NCBI GenBank assembly: GCA_017615325.1
Contig: JAGAAI010000093.1
Location: forward strand, 62,001 to 126,000
Reading direction: 5' to 3'
DNA length: 64,000 bases
DNA from: Clostridiales bacterium
Lineage (GTDB): Bacteria; Bacillota; Clostridia; Saccharofermentanales; Saccharofermentanaceae
This document shows, one piece after another, positions 33,707 to 43,015 of the stretch. A program made the translations under genes and the position numbers. Position 1 is the stretch's first letter. Every line of letters begins with the position of its first letter. The notes beneath the pieces are model-generated. The model was not told where the DNA came from and ran no database searches. It worked only from the letters and a program-made list of their open reading frames with translations.

Positions 33707-36700
33707 TTATTTCTTTACACCAACGTTATTGTTGTACTTGTAAAGGAATGTAACCATCTGACGTCTCAAGCACTTGCCCTGAGGCTTGAATGTTCCGTCG
33801 GAATAACCTGCTACAATGGACTTCTCTGATGCCCAGATGGTTGCCTTGTAGAAGTAATCCTTAGACTTAACATCCTTGAACTTACTTGTCTTTGCCTTAG
33901 GCTCAGGCTTTCCTGCCATTCTCCAAAGGAAGGTAACAGTCTGTGCTCTCGTACAGATTCCCTGAGGATCGAACTTCGTCTTGGATACACCGGTCGTGAT
34001 ACCCTTCTCAACTGCCCAGAGAACAGGCTTATAGAAGTAATCCTTTGTCTTGATATCCTTGAACGAAGTTGTCTTAGCCGTAGGCTCGGGCTCACCTGCA
34101 AGTCTCCAGAGGAATGTAACCATCTGTGCACGTGAACACTCGTTAGCGGGCTTGAAGTTTGTCTGCTTGTCGTAACCCTTAACGATGCCCATTGCAGTAA
34201 GAGCATTGGTAGGCTCATACCAGAAATCGTCAATGTTCGTTACATCCTTGTAGAGGACTCTCAGGTTGAATGTCTCTTTCTTACCGTCCTTCAATGTAAC
34301 TGTTACTGTTGCAGATCCTGCCTGCTTACCTGTAACCTTACCTGACTTATCGACCGAAGCGATGGTCTTGTCGGAGATAGCAAACTTTGCTCCCTTCCAT
34401 GCTTTGATCTTGCTAAGGTCAAGTGTCTTTCCGCAATTTACTACAGCAGAGATATTGAAATCCAAAGTTATGGAATCGATATACTTGCTGCCCTCGACTG
34501 CCGAAAGAGTGATGGATGCAGTACCGGGTCTGTCGTTGTTCGTAAGTTCGCCTGTAAAGTCTGTCTTACTCTTAAGCCTTTTACCATCGATAAATACCTT
34601 GATAGCAGGCTTAATTTTATCCGTACCATCCTTGTACTCGTACTCGTTGTACTGGAATTCGACCTTAGCTCTCTTAAGTGAATTCTTAGCGGGCTTGGGT
34701 GTTGCAGTAGGAGTAGCTGTTGCCGTGGGCTTTGCAGGTGCCTTTGTAGGTGTCTTTGTAGGCGTTACCGTAGGCTTAGAAGGTGCCTTTGTAGGCTCCT
34801 TAGGTGTAGGAGTTGCCGTAGGTGTAGCTGTAGGAGTAGCAGTAGGTGTTGCTGTAGGAGCAGCAATAACAACCTTTACACATTTAGGATCTGAATCGTT
34901 GTAGTTGTCTCCACCGAAAGACTTGTACCATACATAGTATGTACCGGAAGTCTTTCCTGTAGGGATCTTATCTGACCAACCGGATGAAGGAGCTGTCGTA
35001 GCATTATCGCCGATAGCATACTGCATTGTACCGTTAACAGCCTCACCGGTAGTAACGAGTTCCAGATCAGAATCGCCAGCAATAAGACCTGTCTTTGCAA
35101 CAGGAGCTGTCTTTACAGAGGATTCACCCTTGCCAACAGTAATTATAATAGTCGTGAAACCTTCTGCAAAAGTTTCCGTCTGGGCAGCTGTGATTTTGAT
35201 CTCCGCAGAACCTGCCTTAAGAGCTGTTACCTTACCATCAGCATCTACAGATACAACACCATCACCAGATACTATACTGTAGCTGAAAGCAACATCTCCT
35301 TGAGCAGATGCTTCGATAGAATTTGACTCACCAACAGTAAGATCAAAACCTTCTGCTGTTACAGTCTGTTCCTTGCCAACAACAGTAACTTTTATTGTCT
35401 TGGTGGGAGCAGCTTCATAAAAAGTATTCCCTTCTGCATCAAGTTTGATATTAACTGTTCCGATCTTCTTGGCAGTTATCTCGCCAGTAGAAGCACCTGA
35501 AATCGAAGCTATATTATAATCCCCATCTAATGTATAGCTTACCGCTTCCCCACTTTCTGAAGTAGCATTGATGCTCTTCTTCTGACCTGCAACGATTGTC
35601 ATATCTTCGGCATAGATCGACTGCGGCAACTTGGCTCCTGTAGTTATTTTTCCGTAGAAGACATATTCGTCAGCACTATCGGAACCAGGCTGATAGTCTT
35701 CGCTTGTTAAATCAACCTCTTCGCCATCTATTGTCAATGTAAGTTCCGAAGGAAACAGGAATCCTTCCTTGGGAGTTACGGTAGCTTTGTAGTAAAGATC
35801 GGTTCCAGGAGGTACAGCATCCATTGTCAGGCGGGCATCAGACCCCAGTGCTTCAACAAAATAAGCTTCAACAGTATAGTTTTCAGATGAAGAAGTGATA
35901 TCTGCATCTGTAGAATTATCTATCTTGCTCTTTACTGCCGGGATACTATTAACAGTAAGATTGATTGTATCAACTGCTGTTACAGGGAACTGTATCTTGG
36001 AATAAGAATTTACCAGCACACCATTACCTGCGGAAATTACTGATCTTTCACCACTGGAACCCCAACCCATACCAGAAGATGCGGTATTAACTTTTCCTGC
36101 TCCTGAAACAGAAGCACTTGTACCGCTTGCTGTTACAACCGCGTCCTCTGTAAAGGAGATATGTGGTACATCAACATCCCCCAAGGTTGCCATGAGACCG
36201 CAACTGCTATCTCCTGTTCCTTCTGCGGTTAAGGATCCATTCTCGACATAAATAGTACCTGCCTTAACAGCCACATCCTTAGCTTCAGCGGAAACAATTG
36301 CTCCGTCATCAATGCGGAACTGAAAATCACCATCAACCAAAATAGCATTATCAGCAGCTGTCTCGATGCTAAGACTTCCTGAACCTTTGATGGTAACATC
36401 CATTTTTTCGGAATAGATACCCGGAACAGCATCTGTTTGGTTTGTGTCAGATATTTTGTTATTATTCCCTTCAAGAATAATAGTCAGACCATCTTCTTCG
36501 CCTGTATACTTTATAGTAGCGCCTTCAGGTCCGCCTGAACCTGTAAACCCGCTTAACGTAAGTGCCTTGGATGAATCGTTATATGCCCATTTATTTTCTG
36601 AAAGTTCATCGCAATTGCTACTATCAACCTGTGTTGGTCCTATCCACAGAGGATATTTAGTCACTTCATCCGCAAACGTATTAAAACTCACACCGGACAC

Positions 36701-36772
36701 CATGCCGACCATCATCGCAAAGCTCAGGACTCCGCTCATCAGCTTTTTACCGGTCTTTCTCCCGATACCCAT
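33707..36772 (-). CDS. Secreted Big2-SLH surface protein (1021 aa)
   Basis: A signal peptide (1-33) leads into the same beta-helix-like module found twice in the 1493-aa protein (YPLWIGPTQVDSSNCDELSENKW near residue 40, then LTIILEGNNNKI). Two Big2-like repeats (~390-550), a 'GTMQYAIGDN ... SGTYYVWYKSFGG' module, a long Pro/Thr linker, an Ig-like part, a Big2-like part and three SLH repeats (~840-1021) follow. The C-terminal 330 residues are very close to those of the 1451-aa protein upstream in map order, so these two genes are near relatives. AAAGGAGG stands ten bases before the ATG. Confidence 0.85.
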   Translation of the reverse strand: MGIGRKTGKKLMSGVLSFAMMVGMVSGVSFNTFADEVTKYPLWIGPTQVDSSNCDELSENKWAYNDSSKALTLSGFTGSGGPEGATIKYTGEEDGLTIILEGNNNKISDTNQTDAVPGIYSEKMDVTIKGSGSLSIETAADNAILVDGDFQFRIDDGAIVSAEAKDVAVKAGTIYVENGSLTAEGTGDSSCGLMATLGDVDVPHISFTEDAVVTASGTSASVSGAGKVNTASSGMGWGSSGERSVISAGNGVLVNSYSKIQFPVTAVDTINLTVNSIPAVKSKIDNSTDADITSSSENYTVEAYFVEALGSDARLTMDAVPPGTDLYYKATVTPKEGFLFPSELTLTIDGEEVDLTSEDYQPGSDSADEYVFYGKITTGAKLPQSIYAEDMTIVAGQKKSINATSESGEAVSYTLDGDYNIASISGASTGEITAKKIGTVNIKLDAEGNTFYEAAPTKTIKVTVVGKEQTVTAEGFDLTVGESNSIEASAQGDVAFSYSIVSGDGVVSVDADGKVTALKAGSAEIKITAAQTETFAEGFTTIIITVGKGESSVKTAPVAKTGLIAGDSDLELVTTGEAVNGTMQYAIGDNATTAPSSGWSDKIPTGKTSGTYYVWYKSFGGDNYNDSDPKCVKVVIAAPTATPTATPTATPTATPTPKEPTKAPSKPTVTPTKTPTKAPAKPTATATPTATPKPAKNSLKRAKVEFQYNEYEYKDGTDKIKPAIKVFIDGKRLKSKTDFTGELTNNDRPGTASITLSAVEGSKYIDSITLDFNISAVVNCGKTLDLSKIKAWKGAKFAISDKTIASVDKSGKVTGKQAGSATVTVTLKDGKKETFNLRVLYKDVTNIDDFWYEPTNALTAMGIVKGYDKQTNFKPANECSRAQMVTFLWRLAGEPEPTAKTTSFKDIKTKDYFYKPVLWAVEKGITTGVSKTKFDPQGICTRAQTVTFLWRMAGKPEPKAKTSKFKDVKSKDYFYKATIWASEKSIVAGYSDGTFKPQGKCLRRQMVTFLYKYNNNVGVKK

Positions 36773-36797
36773 ATATTACCTACCTCCTTTGATCTTA

Positions 36798-36832
36798 AAT
36801 GCGGAGTAGTCGAAGATATAGTTCCGCATTTT
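36798..36832. repeat. 9-bp inverted repeat in the leader of the 1021-aa gene
   Basis: AAATGCGGA and TCCGCATTT with 17 nt between them, lying next to a TTGACA (36838-36833, minus strand). No good -10 box was found at the right distance. It may be an operator or an mRNA hairpin just before the ribosome site. Confidence 0.4.
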
Positions 36833-36911
36833 GTCAATACGCCATATATTTTAGCATGTATCTTATTTATATTCTATGCGAAAGAGTTGTTGTTTTTTGA
36901 CTTTTCGGGGG

Positions 36912-37370
36912 TCAGGCGATCCTGTCGAGCATGGATTTATAACTTTTGGAGATGTGGAGACCGGAACTCTTGAACTGGGGGATGTAGCCGTCGTAGAAGA
37001 TGTATTTGGACAGGTCAGGATAAGACAGGGATGCTATCTCGTCCAAGACCTTGAGTTCGTTGTCTGCCATCATGGAAAGGAGGGCTGAGATATTCTGACT
37101 TCCTCCCGACTTCTTATGTTCTATGCAGGCCGTGCGGTAGGGATTGTCTGAATCCAAGACCGCGCGCTTAACGCATTCGGAGAAATCACCGTCAGAAGAG
37201 ATCTCATAGACTGAACCCACGAATTCGGAATAGGCTTCGATTATCTTTTCCTGTGGAACACCGACTTCGTCGACTCTCTCAAGGAAGGTAATCAGGCTCT
37301 GAAAGGGCTCTTTCTGTCTCACGTCACGGAATATCGCGAGTGAATTGATCTTGCTAAGTACTTCTGACAT
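36912..37370 (-). CDS. Short DUF815-like protein lacking the ATPase domain
   Basis: A 152-aa soluble protein. The order of elements (LAIFRDVRQKEPFQSLITFL, YSEFVGSVYEI, VLDSDNPYRTACI, FYDGYIPQFKSSGLHISK) resembles the N-terminal region of DUF815 ATPases. In those, an AAA domain of about 250 residues follows; here the frame stops and no continuation is seen in any frame. It is either a truncated remnant or a stand-alone domain. The ATG at 37370 follows GAGGAA and lies one base after the stop of the upstream gene, so it is translated as part of that operon. The family link is by eye. Confidence 0.5.
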   Translation of the reverse strand: MSEVLSKINSLAIFRDVRQKEPFQSLITFLERVDEVGVPQEKIIEAYSEFVGSVYEISSDGDFSECVKRAVLDSDNPYRTACIEHKKSGGSQNISALLSMMADNELKVLDEIASLSYPDLSKYIFYDGYIPQFKSSGLHISKSYKSMLDRIA

Positions 37371-37371
37371 C

Positions 37372-38406
37372 TTACAGTTCCTCCGCAAAGAATGCATCCG
37401 CCCAGATGGTGTTCGGTGTATCGTCACTGATCCTGGGCTCGATCTGGATAACCGTGTAGTCTTTGGTGTTTTCACCCGGGAAGTCGATCTGTATGGTCGC
37501 AACGGTGCTGCCGCTGTCTTCGTCTCTTACGTAGATCATTATGAACTTCAGGGTATGGTCTCCAAGTTTGGGGATATATTCATCGATGGCTTTCTTTGTC
37601 AGTTCTATAAGTCTTTCCTGCCTGATCTCATCGTGAGGCAGTTCTATCTGAAGGCCTGCAATGCTGTATTCGGTTGCCGGAAAGAGGGCGGAATAGTCGT
37701 CACCTTTGTTGTATCCGTCGAAGTTGATGGATGCAATGTGGGGCTGGACGTGGATCTCGCCTGTCATGCCATGTTTCTGATCAAGATATTTTCTGAAGTC
37801 TTTCTCGTATTTGTCGTTCTGCCCGTTGAAGACATTGATTATGTCGTCGTAGTAGCCGTCCGGAGCATGATCCAGCTCAAATGATAATGTCCCGAAGATA
37901 GGTGACTTTCCCTTAAATGCTCCTGCATCGTAGTCGTAGAGGGTGAGTTCGGCACTGTCTGCAAAATCACTGCCGTACTTATCCTTAAGATATGTCCTGA
38001 CTCCGGGGATGAGTTCTTCGTAACGGGCTTTCTCTCTGAACCTGAAGATGATGCATGTTGCAGCTGTTGCTATCAGGATAACTGCGACCAGTGATGCTGC
38101 GGCTATCTTGAGTGCTTTCTTCTTGCGCCTTATGTAGGCTATTCCCCATACGATCTGATAGATGACAGCGACAGGATAGATCGGGATTATGCACATCCAC
38201 ATGAAGAAATTGGACACGGCTTCCCAGCCGTAGATATTCCTTGCGCCGAACATTCCTTCACTGATACCATCTAAAGACACTAAAGAAAGGATGAAGAAAG
38301 GGATGTAACTTAGGAAGAAAAAGACCGTGCCGGTGATGCCAAGGATCTTAAGGACAATTGTCCCCTTCGAGTCCTTTTTTCCCTTTACGGTATTGTCTAT
38401 ATCCAT
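37372..38406 (-). CDS. Membrane protein of unknown function (344 aa)
   Basis: Three hydrophobic segments near residues 20-45, 65-90 and 98-118 are followed by a soluble part of about 225 residues, probably outside the cell, rich in Asp, Tyr and Ile. I do not recognise the family. GGGGAGAG stands seven bases before the ATG. It lies 101 bp after the transglutaminase-like gene and one base before the DUF815-like gene, in a run of minus-strand genes headed by purF; a role in the envelope is likely from its neighbours and topology only. Confidence 0.6.
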   Translation of the reverse strand: MDIDNTVKGKKDSKGTIVLKILGITGTVFFFLSYIPFFILSLVSLDGISEGMFGARNIYGWEAVSNFFMWMCIIPIYPVAVIYQIVWGIAYIRRKKKALKIAAASLVAVILIATAATCIIFRFREKARYEELIPGVRTYLKDKYGSDFADSAELTLYDYDAGAFKGKSPIFGTLSFELDHAPDGYYDDIINVFNGQNDKYEKDFRKYLDQKHGMTGEIHVQPHIASINFDGYNKGDDYSALFPATEYSIAGLQIELPHDEIRQERLIELTKKAIDEYIPKLGDHTLKFIMIYVRDEDSGSTVATIQIDFPGENTKDYTVIQIEPRISDDTPNTIWADAFFAEEL

Positions 38407-38507
38407 GAGAAATCTCTCCCCAGATCTTTCTTCGGCCGAGCCAATCTCAATTTACCACAGGGGGCTCTTGACGGTCAACAAGATACGGGGCAGTCTTGTG
38501 GCAGCTA

Positions 38508-39803
38508 TCAGTAGAGGAGCTTATGGTTGCGGTAATCGATCCTGTCCTGAATGGAGTCCTTGGCGCTCTTGGGATAATTATCAACGGTAAAGTAGTAGCC
38601 ATTGTAGTTATTGACACGGAAGTCCTGGAGTTCCTTTGTCGTATAGCAGAAGATATAAGAACTGTAAGAATGACGGGGCGTGCTGTCGCAGTGGTACCAC
38701 TGCCCGTCGATCTTGATGTAGTTCCAGTAGTGGGCGGATCTGCCGTATTTCTCTCTCTTGACGATCATGTTTTCGATGCCGGCAACGTCGAAGAGGGCTC
38801 TTGCGGACATCGCGTATGTGTAGCATCTTCCGGTCCTCTGGGTCAGGCCCTGATAGGCTGCGGCTGTCCAGGATGTGCTTACTGACCTGTTCCCGTAGTG
38901 GATCTGCCAACGGCACCAGTAAGTGATCTGAAGGGCTTTCTCAAGATCGGTCATATCCGGTGTCGTTATCTGGTCCAAGACCTCCCTTGCCTTCTCGTAA
39001 ACGACTTCCGGGTCAACATATCCGTCAGGCTTGATCTTCAGGGTGATGTTGACTGTAACGGTGGTCGTGTTGCCCGTAAAGTCGGTCGCGGTATAGGTTA
39101 CGGGATATGTTCCTTCCGCCTTAAGATTGACCTGTGATGAATCGATCGTAAAAACGGGGTTGGGATCTATGTCGTCAGATACGGTAACACCATCACGGTA
39201 GGATATGGTGTCACCAATGAATGCCTCTTTGTCTTCAGCACCTGTTATCACCGGAGCCACTGTGTCATGCGTAACATCGAAGGGAACGAAGATATCCGTC
39301 TCGTTGCCCGAAGAGTCCCTTACTATTACCTTGACGTCGAAGTGCCCGCCCATGCTCATGTCGGGAAGATAGGCGTATTCGATACTGTATTCATTGAGGT
39401 CGTATGTGTTGAATATGACATCCTCTGCCTTGGGGATCGGGTCGGTCGAATAGAGCTTCTGGGGGATCGCCTCACCCGACGGAGGGATAGAATCCATGAT
39501 GTAGATATTGCAGGGGATCTTCTCGCGCCAGAAGTAGAAATAGTAGCTGACCTTCTGCGGAATGTTCGTATCAATAACGCTCACATCGAGATTGGTCGAG
39601 ACAAGATCCGGAATGGCAGGGTCTGCGTTCATGAGCATGTCTTCGGTCAGGGGTTTGCCGCATTCGAGCTTTATCACCGTGTTTATCTTGGCTATCTCTC
39701 TGTCGTGGAAGTCCATTACGAGATAGTAGTCCGCTGCTATAAGTATAAGGATCAGGATAAGGAGAAGGATAACCGTTCCCGCTCCCCTTTTGCGTTTGGC
39801 CAT
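38508..39803 (-). CDS. Membrane-anchored transglutaminase-like protein with Ig-like domain
   Basis: A 431-aa protein with one N-terminal membrane anchor (~10-30) and an outside part. Residues ~185-270 look like an Ig/HYR-type (DUF5011) domain (DTVAPVITGAEDKEAFIGDTI, GTYPVTYTATDFTGNTT). Residues ~275-431 are transglutaminase-like with Cys in RTGRCYTYAMSARALF, His in GRSAHYWNYI and Asp in WYHCDSTPR. Such proteins cross-link or hydrolyse proteins at the cell surface. The ATG at 39803 shares its A with the purF stop (TGATG), so it is coupled to purF; the frame upstream to 39854 belongs to purF overlap. Confidence 0.8.
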   Translation of the reverse strand: MAKRKRGAGTVILLLILILILIAADYYLVMDFHDREIAKINTVIKLECGKPLTEDMLMNADPAIPDLVSTNLDVSVIDTNIPQKVSYYFYFWREKIPCNIYIMDSIPPSGEAIPQKLYSTDPIPKAEDVIFNTYDLNEYSIEYAYLPDMSMGGHFDVKVIVRDSSGNETDIFVPFDVTHDTVAPVITGAEDKEAFIGDTISYRDGVTVSDDIDPNPVFTIDSSQVNLKAEGTYPVTYTATDFTGNTTTVTVNITLKIKPDGYVDPEVVYEKAREVLDQITTPDMTDLEKALQITYWCRWQIHYGNRSVSTSWTAAAYQGLTQRTGRCYTYAMSARALFDVAGIENMIVKREKYGRSAHYWNYIKIDGQWYHCDSTPRHSYSSYIFCYTTKELQDFRVNNYNGYYFTVDNYPKSAKDSIQDRIDYRNHKLLY

Positions 39804-41191
39804 CAGATCTGCTCCTCTACCCCTTCGGTCACGGGATAGTCGCCCGTGAAACATGCATCGCAGAAGGACCTTTCGGGGTCTGATACGATGTCGGAAAGTT
39901 CTTCGGCGCTTAAGTAAACCAGTGAATCAGCACCGATTATCTCAGTGATCTCTTCTATGGAATGGTGACATGCGATGAGGTTGTCTCTGGACGGTACGTC
40001 CGTGCCGTAGAAACAGGGATTCATGAAAGGCGGCGACGATATCCTGACATGGACTTCCGTAGCACCTGCGTCACGCAGCATCTTTACGATGTTCGCAATG
40101 GTCGTGCCTCTTACTATGGAGTCGTCGCACATTACGACGCGCTTGCCCTTAACGGCCTCCGATATCGGATTGAGTTTTATCTTGACCGACGATCTTCTTG
40201 ACTGCTGTGTAGGCTTGATGAAGGTCCTTCCTACATAGCTGTTCTTGACGAAAGCCTTAACATAGGGGATCCCCGATGCCTGCGAGAAACCTAATGCGGC
40301 ATCTATACCCGATTCTGGAACGCCTGTTACGATATCTGCTTCTACGGGACACTTATTCGCAAGCACCTCACCTGCCTTGATCCTCGACTCGAAGACAGAC
40401 ACTCCGTCGATCCTGCTGTCAGGTCTTGCAAAGTAGATATATTCGAAGATGCATCTTCTGGGCTTGACCCTCTCAAGAGGGAAGATGGATTCGATGCCGT
40501 GACGGCCGCAGATGACTATCTCTCCGGGCTCGACATCCCTTATGAATTCTGCTCCTGTCGCTGCAAGAGCGCAACTTTCTGATGCGAAGACTATCGCATC
40601 TCCAAGCTTGCCCATGCAGAGGGGCTTTAAACCATAAGGATCTCTTGCTGCGATCATCTTGGCGGGGCTCATAACGAGGAGGGCATATCCGCCCTTGATC
40701 TTCTGCATTGCGCCTGCAACGGCTTCCTGAACTGTAGCCGTATTGGATCTAATTCCTGCTATGAGATAGCAGATGACCTCCGAATCGGTCGTCGTGGAGA
40801 AGATGGCACCGTTATCTTCAAGCTCTTTCCTTAATATGTCGCAATTTGTGAGATTACCGTTATGTGCAATTGAAAGGGTACCCTTGACATAGTGGGTTAC
40901 GAGGGGCTGGGCGTTGACCGCGGTCGAAGCGCCGGTCGTGGAATACCTGACATGACCTATTGCCATCGTTCCCTTGAGGGATTCTAAAGTCTCGTGGTCG
41001 AAGACTTCACCTACCAGACCCATATTCTTGCGGCAGGTGATCTTGGCATCGTCGTTGACTGCTATACCGCAGCTCTCCTGTCCCCTGTGCTGGAGGGCGA
41101 ACAGACCGTAGTACATCAGGGATGAGATCTCATCCCTGTCGGCTCCGTATATACCGAATACTCCGCACTCTTCGTGCAAACTTCCCGTCAT
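39803..41191 (-). CDS. purF: Amidophosphoribosyltransferase (purine synthesis, first step)
   Basis: PurF makes 5-phosphoribosylamine from PRPP and glutamine. The 462-aa protein has a short propeptide before the catalytic Cys (MTGSLHEE/CGVFGIYG), which is removed by self-cleavage in the family. The glutaminase part holds HRGQESCGIAV and the AHNGNLTN loop. The C-terminal PRPP-binding motif VVMCDDSIVRGTT is present. Cys residues in FCDACFTGD near the end fit the iron-sulfur type of Bacillus. The ATG at 41191 follows AAGGAG; the longer reading from a GTG at 41236 is less likely. No other pur genes are in the window. Confidence 0.96.
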   Translation of the reverse strand: MTGSLHEECGVFGIYGADRDEISSLMYYGLFALQHRGQESCGIAVNDDAKITCRKNMGLVGEVFDHETLESLKGTMAIGHVRYSTTGASTAVNAQPLVTHYVKGTLSIAHNGNLTNCDILRKELEDNGAIFSTTTDSEVICYLIAGIRSNTATVQEAVAGAMQKIKGGYALLVMSPAKMIAARDPYGLKPLCMGKLGDAIVFASESCALAATGAEFIRDVEPGEIVICGRHGIESIFPLERVKPRRCIFEYIYFARPDSRIDGVSVFESRIKAGEVLANKCPVEADIVTGVPESGIDAALGFSQASGIPYVKAFVKNSYVGRTFIKPTQQSRRSSVKIKLNPISEAVKGKRVVMCDDSIVRGTTIANIVKMLRDAGATEVHVRISSPPFMNPCFYGTDVPSRDNLIACHHSIEEITEIIGADSLVYLSAEELSDIVSDPERSFCDACFTGDYPVTEGVEEQI

Positions 41192-41362
41192 GTGAAGAAA
41201 TAACTCCTTCTTTGCATTCCATCGAGATTTTACCACTATATCCCGGATTTTTATTTACCGCGCTTGATTACATAAAAACATTTTTTGACGGCTTCAAAGT
41301 CCTTCTTTTGGGAAAGTTGCGTATAATCTTATTTATTAAATCCCCTCATGCGAGGTCACCTG

Positions 41363-42268
41363 ATGGAAATAAGATGCAATCTCTGCCCAAGGCACTGCAA
41401 CGCCTTAAGGACTGATACGGAAGGCTTAGGCTTTTGCCGCTCGCCTTTGATCCCGCAGGTAAACCTAATTGCCCCCCACTTCGGTGAGGAACCGGTGATA
41501 TCAGGGACCCATGGCTCCGGCACCGTCTTCTTCGAAGGGTGCTCTCTGGGCTGCATCTTCTGCCAGAACCATAAGATCTCTTGCGGCCTTTCTGGCAAGG
41601 CTATTCCGATGAAGGCAGAAGTCCTTGCAGACCGTTACCTTGAACTTGAGGATTCAGGTGTCCACAACATAAATCTCGTAACCTTCATGCACTACGCGCC
41701 GGAAGTCGCGCGAAGCATAGAGACCGCCAGGGCTCTGGGACTTAAGATCCCTGTTGTCGCAAATATCTCAGGTTACGAGGAAGTGTCTACTCTTAAGATG
41801 CTCGACGGCTTGATCGATATATATCTTTCTGACATGAAATTCTATTCGCAGGCTGTCTCATCCGAACTTGCCCATGCTCCTGACTATTTCATGAAGACCT
41901 GTCTTGCAACGGATGAGATGGTCAGGCAGACAGGGGATATCGTAATGGACGGGCGCGACCCCGACCATCCTCTTTTGCTTAAAGGAACTATCGTGCGTCA
42001 CCTGATGCTGCCGGGCTATCTTTTCGACAGCAAGCATATCTTAGATTACCTTGTCTCACGTTACGGGAATAAGATCTACATAAGCCTCATGAACCAGTAC
42101 ACTCCGCCTGCTGAACTCATGGATAAACTGCCCGCAAGGCTAAGGCGCACGGTACCGGCCGGCCACTACCGGCAGCTGACAGATTACCTTATGGAATTGG
42201 GGCAGACTAATGCCTTCGTTCAGGAGAGCGATGCTTCCGGGAATGAGTTTTTGCCTGAGTTCAGATAA
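41363..42268 (+). CDS. PflX-like radical SAM protein
   Basis: A 301-aa protein with two cysteine groups. The first is CNLCPRHCNAL ... GFC (residues 5-25), and the second the radical SAM motif GCSLGCIFCQN (C-x3-C-x2-C) near residue 62, which holds the 4Fe-4S cluster that cleaves S-adenosylmethionine. It matches the PflX/COG1313 group, related to pyruvate formate-lyase activating enzymes, whose substrates are unknown. The ATG at 41363 follows GAGG by seven bases; a methionine five codons earlier is possible. It is divergent from purF, and its last codons overlap the convergent trxA by 8 bp. Confidence 0.82.
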   Translation: MEIRCNLCPRHCNALRTDTEGLGFCRSPLIPQVNLIAPHFGEEPVISGTHGSGTVFFEGCSLGCIFCQNHKISCGLSGKAIPMKAEVLADRYLELEDSGVHNINLVTFMHYAPEVARSIETARALGLKIPVVANISGYEEVSTLKMLDGLIDIYLSDMKFYSQAVSSELAHAPDYFMKTCLATDEMVRQTGDIVMDGRDPDHPLLLKGTIVRHLMLPGYLFDSKHILDYLVSRYGNKIYISLMNQYTPPAELMDKLPARLRRTVPAGHYRQLTDYLMELGQTNAFVQESDASGNEFLPEFR

Positions 42269-42575
42269 AATCCGAGAGCATGACCCTTATGTCGGGGATG
42301 TTGTTGCCTGTGACTTCGCCCTCGATCTTGCCCTTATAGAAGAGCTTGACCGCAGGGATGCTTGAGACAGAATACATCATGGCAAGATCGGGACAGAGGT
42401 CTACATTTACCTTGACGAACTTGATCTTCTCGCCGTAATTCATCTCAAGACCTTCAAGGGACTTGCCCAAAGCCTGACAGGGTCCGCACCAGTCAGCAAA
42501 GAAATCGACCAGCACGGGAGTATCTGAATTGAGTACTTCAGCATTGAAAGTTTCTTTTGTAACATCGATAGCCAT
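42261..42575 (-). CDS. trxA: Thioredoxin
   Basis: A 104-aa thioredoxin. The redox site WCGPC lies at residues 29-33 and the cis-proline in SIPAVKLF. It reduces disulfides in the cytoplasm and needs thioredoxin reductase, which is not in the window. It follows the DUF134 gene by 19 bp and is surely in its transcript, which suggests control by that regulator. Confidence 0.94.
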   Translation of the reverse strand: MAIDVTKETFNAEVLNSDTPVLVDFFADWCGPCQALGKSLEGLEMNYGEKIKFVKVNVDLCPDLAMMYSVSSIPAVKLFYKGKIEGEVTGNNIPDIRVMLSDFI

Positions 42576-42594
42576 AACACCTTACCTCCCTGGA

Positions 42595-42969
42595 TCAGTT
42601 CTTATCCTTGTCCTTGCAGGATAACTTAACACAGTCCTCGCCACAGCCTTCAAGTCCCCCGGGGCACTCGAAAACATTCTTCGCCTTCGATCCGTCAACG
42701 ATATTGAGATGCGCCGCGTTCACTATGAAATCAGCTAACTTATGTCGGGCCGTCTCATAGATCTCCGTAACTGTAGTCCTTGAGATATCCATATGTTCCG
42801 CGCACTCTTCGTGGGTCAGGCCTTCCAGATCAACGAGCCTTATTACTTCGTACTCGTCAAGCTTCAGGTTCACCACCGGCATGCGGCCGCGCTGACCGCC
42901 TACGGGTTCAAACATATTGGATTTAAGATCCTTTATACAGACTTTTCTTTTCCTTACGGGACGTGGCAT
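42595..42969 (-). CDS. DUF134 family DNA-binding regulator
   Basis: A 124-aa protein opening MPRPVRKRKVC, with a sigma-70 region-4-like helix-turn-helix (LTHEECAEHMDISRTTVTEIYETARHKLADF, ~52-85). This is the DUF134 family pattern. The C-terminal tail holds a C-x6-C-x3-C-x4-C cluster (residues ~102-118), which could bind a metal or iron-sulfur centre and sense redox state. The gene leads a small operon with thioredoxin. An ATGACG-TTTC-CGTCAT inverted repeat lies 31 bp upstream and may be its own operator. The function of the family is not established. Confidence 0.82.
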   Translation of the reverse strand: MPRPVRKRKVCIKDLKSNMFEPVGGQRGRMPVVNLKLDEYEVIRLVDLEGLTHEECAEHMDISRTTVTEIYETARHKLADFIVNAAHLNIVDGSKAKNVFECPGGLEGCGEDCVKLSCKDKDKN

Positions 42970-42999
42970 TTAGTATCTCCGTTTCTGGCATGTTTTAAG

Positions 43000-43015
43000 A
43001 TGACGTTTCCGTCAT
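43000..43015. repeat. Inverted repeat ATGACG-TTTC-CGTCAT upstream of DUF134
   Basis: Perfect 6-bp arms, 31 bp before the DUF134 start codon, in the only gap of this operon. A second palindrome, TTTTCGCGAAAA, lies at 43033-43044. Candidate operators. Confidence 0.45.

Noticed and set aside
34266..34904. A 212-codon plus-strand frame of Val/Gly/Ala repeats
   Set aside because: It is the complement of the Pro/Thr linker codons of the 1021-aa surface protein.
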